A stretch of DNA of 5,789 bases from an uncultured Rhodospirillales bacterium. GTDB taxonomy: Bacteria > Pseudomonadota > Alphaproteobacteria > Rhodospirillales > Defluviicoccaceae. Below, in pieces: positions 5,428-5,789 of this stretch. The stretch lies in contig CAKZLS010000102.1 in NCBI GenBank assembly GCA_937127205.1, forward strand, positions 1 to 5,789, written 5' to 3'. Positions within the stretch are counted from its first letter, which is position 1. Each line of letters begins with the position of its first letter. A program made the translations under genes and the position numbers. The notes under the pieces were generated by a model. That model had not been told where the DNA came from. It searched no databases and worked only from the letters and a program-made list of their open reading frames with translations.

Positions 5428-5653
5428 GATTCGGGAATATGAGAAGTTGTAGTACACCATGCGTCTGCTGCAGAGCCACCGATGAAGACCCTTTTTCGGA
5501 GATGATGGAAAGGGCCGAGTTCGACCTCCTAATACCTTGAACGGCCCGCAGCGAACATCCACTTGCGTGCTGATGGAGGGCGAGAACAAACCTGGAAAAG
5601 CGAGACGATCGAGAGCATTTCGGACGGACACCGCCCGGCCAAGCGCGGAGGCG
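5428..5653. other. gene-free stretch between DUF411 terminator and parD promoter
   Basis: I see no convincing gene on either strand. A + frame joins to the parD frame from about 5570, but the sequence before 5693 looks non-coding, and parD homologs start later. A reverse frame across 5311-5670 gives a peptide with no recognisable pattern. No tRNA, IS end or long repeat was found. Confidence 0.5.
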
Positions 5654-5694
5654 GATAACAAAAATTGCACAAGTTATGTTATCTCTGCTAATAT
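5654..5694 (+). promoter_or_regulatory. likely parD promoter with overlapping operator
   Basis: GATAACA (5654-5660) and TGTTATC (5677-5683) form a perfect 7-bp inverted repeat with 16 bases between. A tandem GTTAT-GTTAT (5673-5682) adds a further half-site. A possible -35 TTGCAC (5665-5670) and -10 TAATAT (5689-5694), 18 bases apart, lie within and just after it. ParD-type antitoxins bind their own promoter (family knowledge), so this arrangement fits autorepression. The -35 match is weak. Confidence 0.45.
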
Positions 5695-5716
5695 GGACGA
5701 TAAGGAGAGATGGCTT

Positions 5717-5789
5717 ATGAATGTGTCCATCGGACAGCGCTGGGAAGAGTTCGTGGAGAGTATTGTCAAAGGCGGGCGCTATGGCTCGG
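5717..5789 (+). CDS. parD: ParD-type antitoxin, N-terminal part (3' end outside window)
   Basis: The 24 visible codons read MNVSIGQRWEEFVESIVKGG then RYGS, the conserved start of ParD/CC2985-family antitoxins: a short beta strand, then the ribbon-helix-helix DNA-binding helices, with the R-Y-G-S turn before the second helix. The rest, and the expected downstream parE toxin gene, lie outside the window. The ATG at 5717 has AAGGAGAG (5702-5709) 7 bases upstream, a strong site; an in-frame ATG at 5693 would add eight residues and has no ribosome site. ParD neutralises the ParE toxin and represses its own operon. A stabilising toxin-antitoxin pair next to a metal island suggests a plasmid or integrated element. 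The call rests on a short fragment. Confidence 0.8.
   Translation, partial: MNVSIGQRWEEFVESIVKGGRYGS

Noticed and set aside
5505..5545. GAGTTCGACCTC resembling a tRNA T-loop, considered as an attachment-site remnant
   Set aside because: No 5-bp T stem, acceptor stem or CCA end can be built around it.
5311..5670. Reverse-strand ORF of 119 codons
   Set aside because: It runs through the end of the DUF411 gene and the hairpins, with no motif or plausible start context.

Overview
The window reads as part of a copper-resistance island in an alphaproteobacterium, probably Hyphomicrobiales (rhizobia and relatives). That assignment is an inference from GC-rich codon use, the gene content and the ParD type; no rRNA or tRNA supports it. 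Every gene I accept is on the + strand. No metal regulator, transposase, integrase, RNA gene or CRISPR array is visible.

Layout. (1) Bases 1-1028 hold the C-terminal part of a Cu+-exporting P-type ATPase (CopA), cut by the left edge. (2) From 1181 to 3258 lies a tightly packed gene string: a two-helix DUF2933 membrane protein with a His/Met-rich tail, a smaller tail-less membrane protein that looks like its degenerate paralog, an isoprenylcysteine-methyltransferase-like integral membrane protein, a stand-alone HD-GYP protein, and the first ~40 codons of a prolipoprotein diacylglyceryl transferase (lgt). Junctions are ATGA or GTGA overlaps or gaps of a few bases. (3) The lgt copy is a broken remnant. 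Its sequence changes into unrecognised DNA around 3259-3569, which carries a perfect 10-bp inverted repeat and four GACAAA half-sites. (4) From 3570 to 5378 come a membrane-anchored DUF2652 protein (nucleotide-cyclase-like fold) with a Cys cluster, a ~250-bp stretch with a doubtful 73-codon ORF, and a periplasmic DUF411 (CopG-like) copper protein, followed by overlapping hairpins that may end the transcript. (5) After a gene-free stretch, the start of a parD antitoxin gene with a likely promoter/operator lies at the right edge.

How the parts may work together. CopA pumps Cu+ to the periplasm and the DUF411 protein handles copper there; this follows from family knowledge. The small membrane proteins and the methyltransferase-like protein are known companions of such clusters, but their roles are unclear. 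The less expected feature is that the same gene string holds two proteins of nucleotide-signalling type: an HD-GYP protein (c-di-GMP phosphodiesterase family, catalytic motifs intact) and a cyclase-like DUF2652 protein with a Cys cluster and a lost transition-state Asn. A link between copper and nucleotide signalling is my hypothesis, not something the sequence proves. The parD start at the edge suggests the accessory region continues into a plasmid or island maintenance module.
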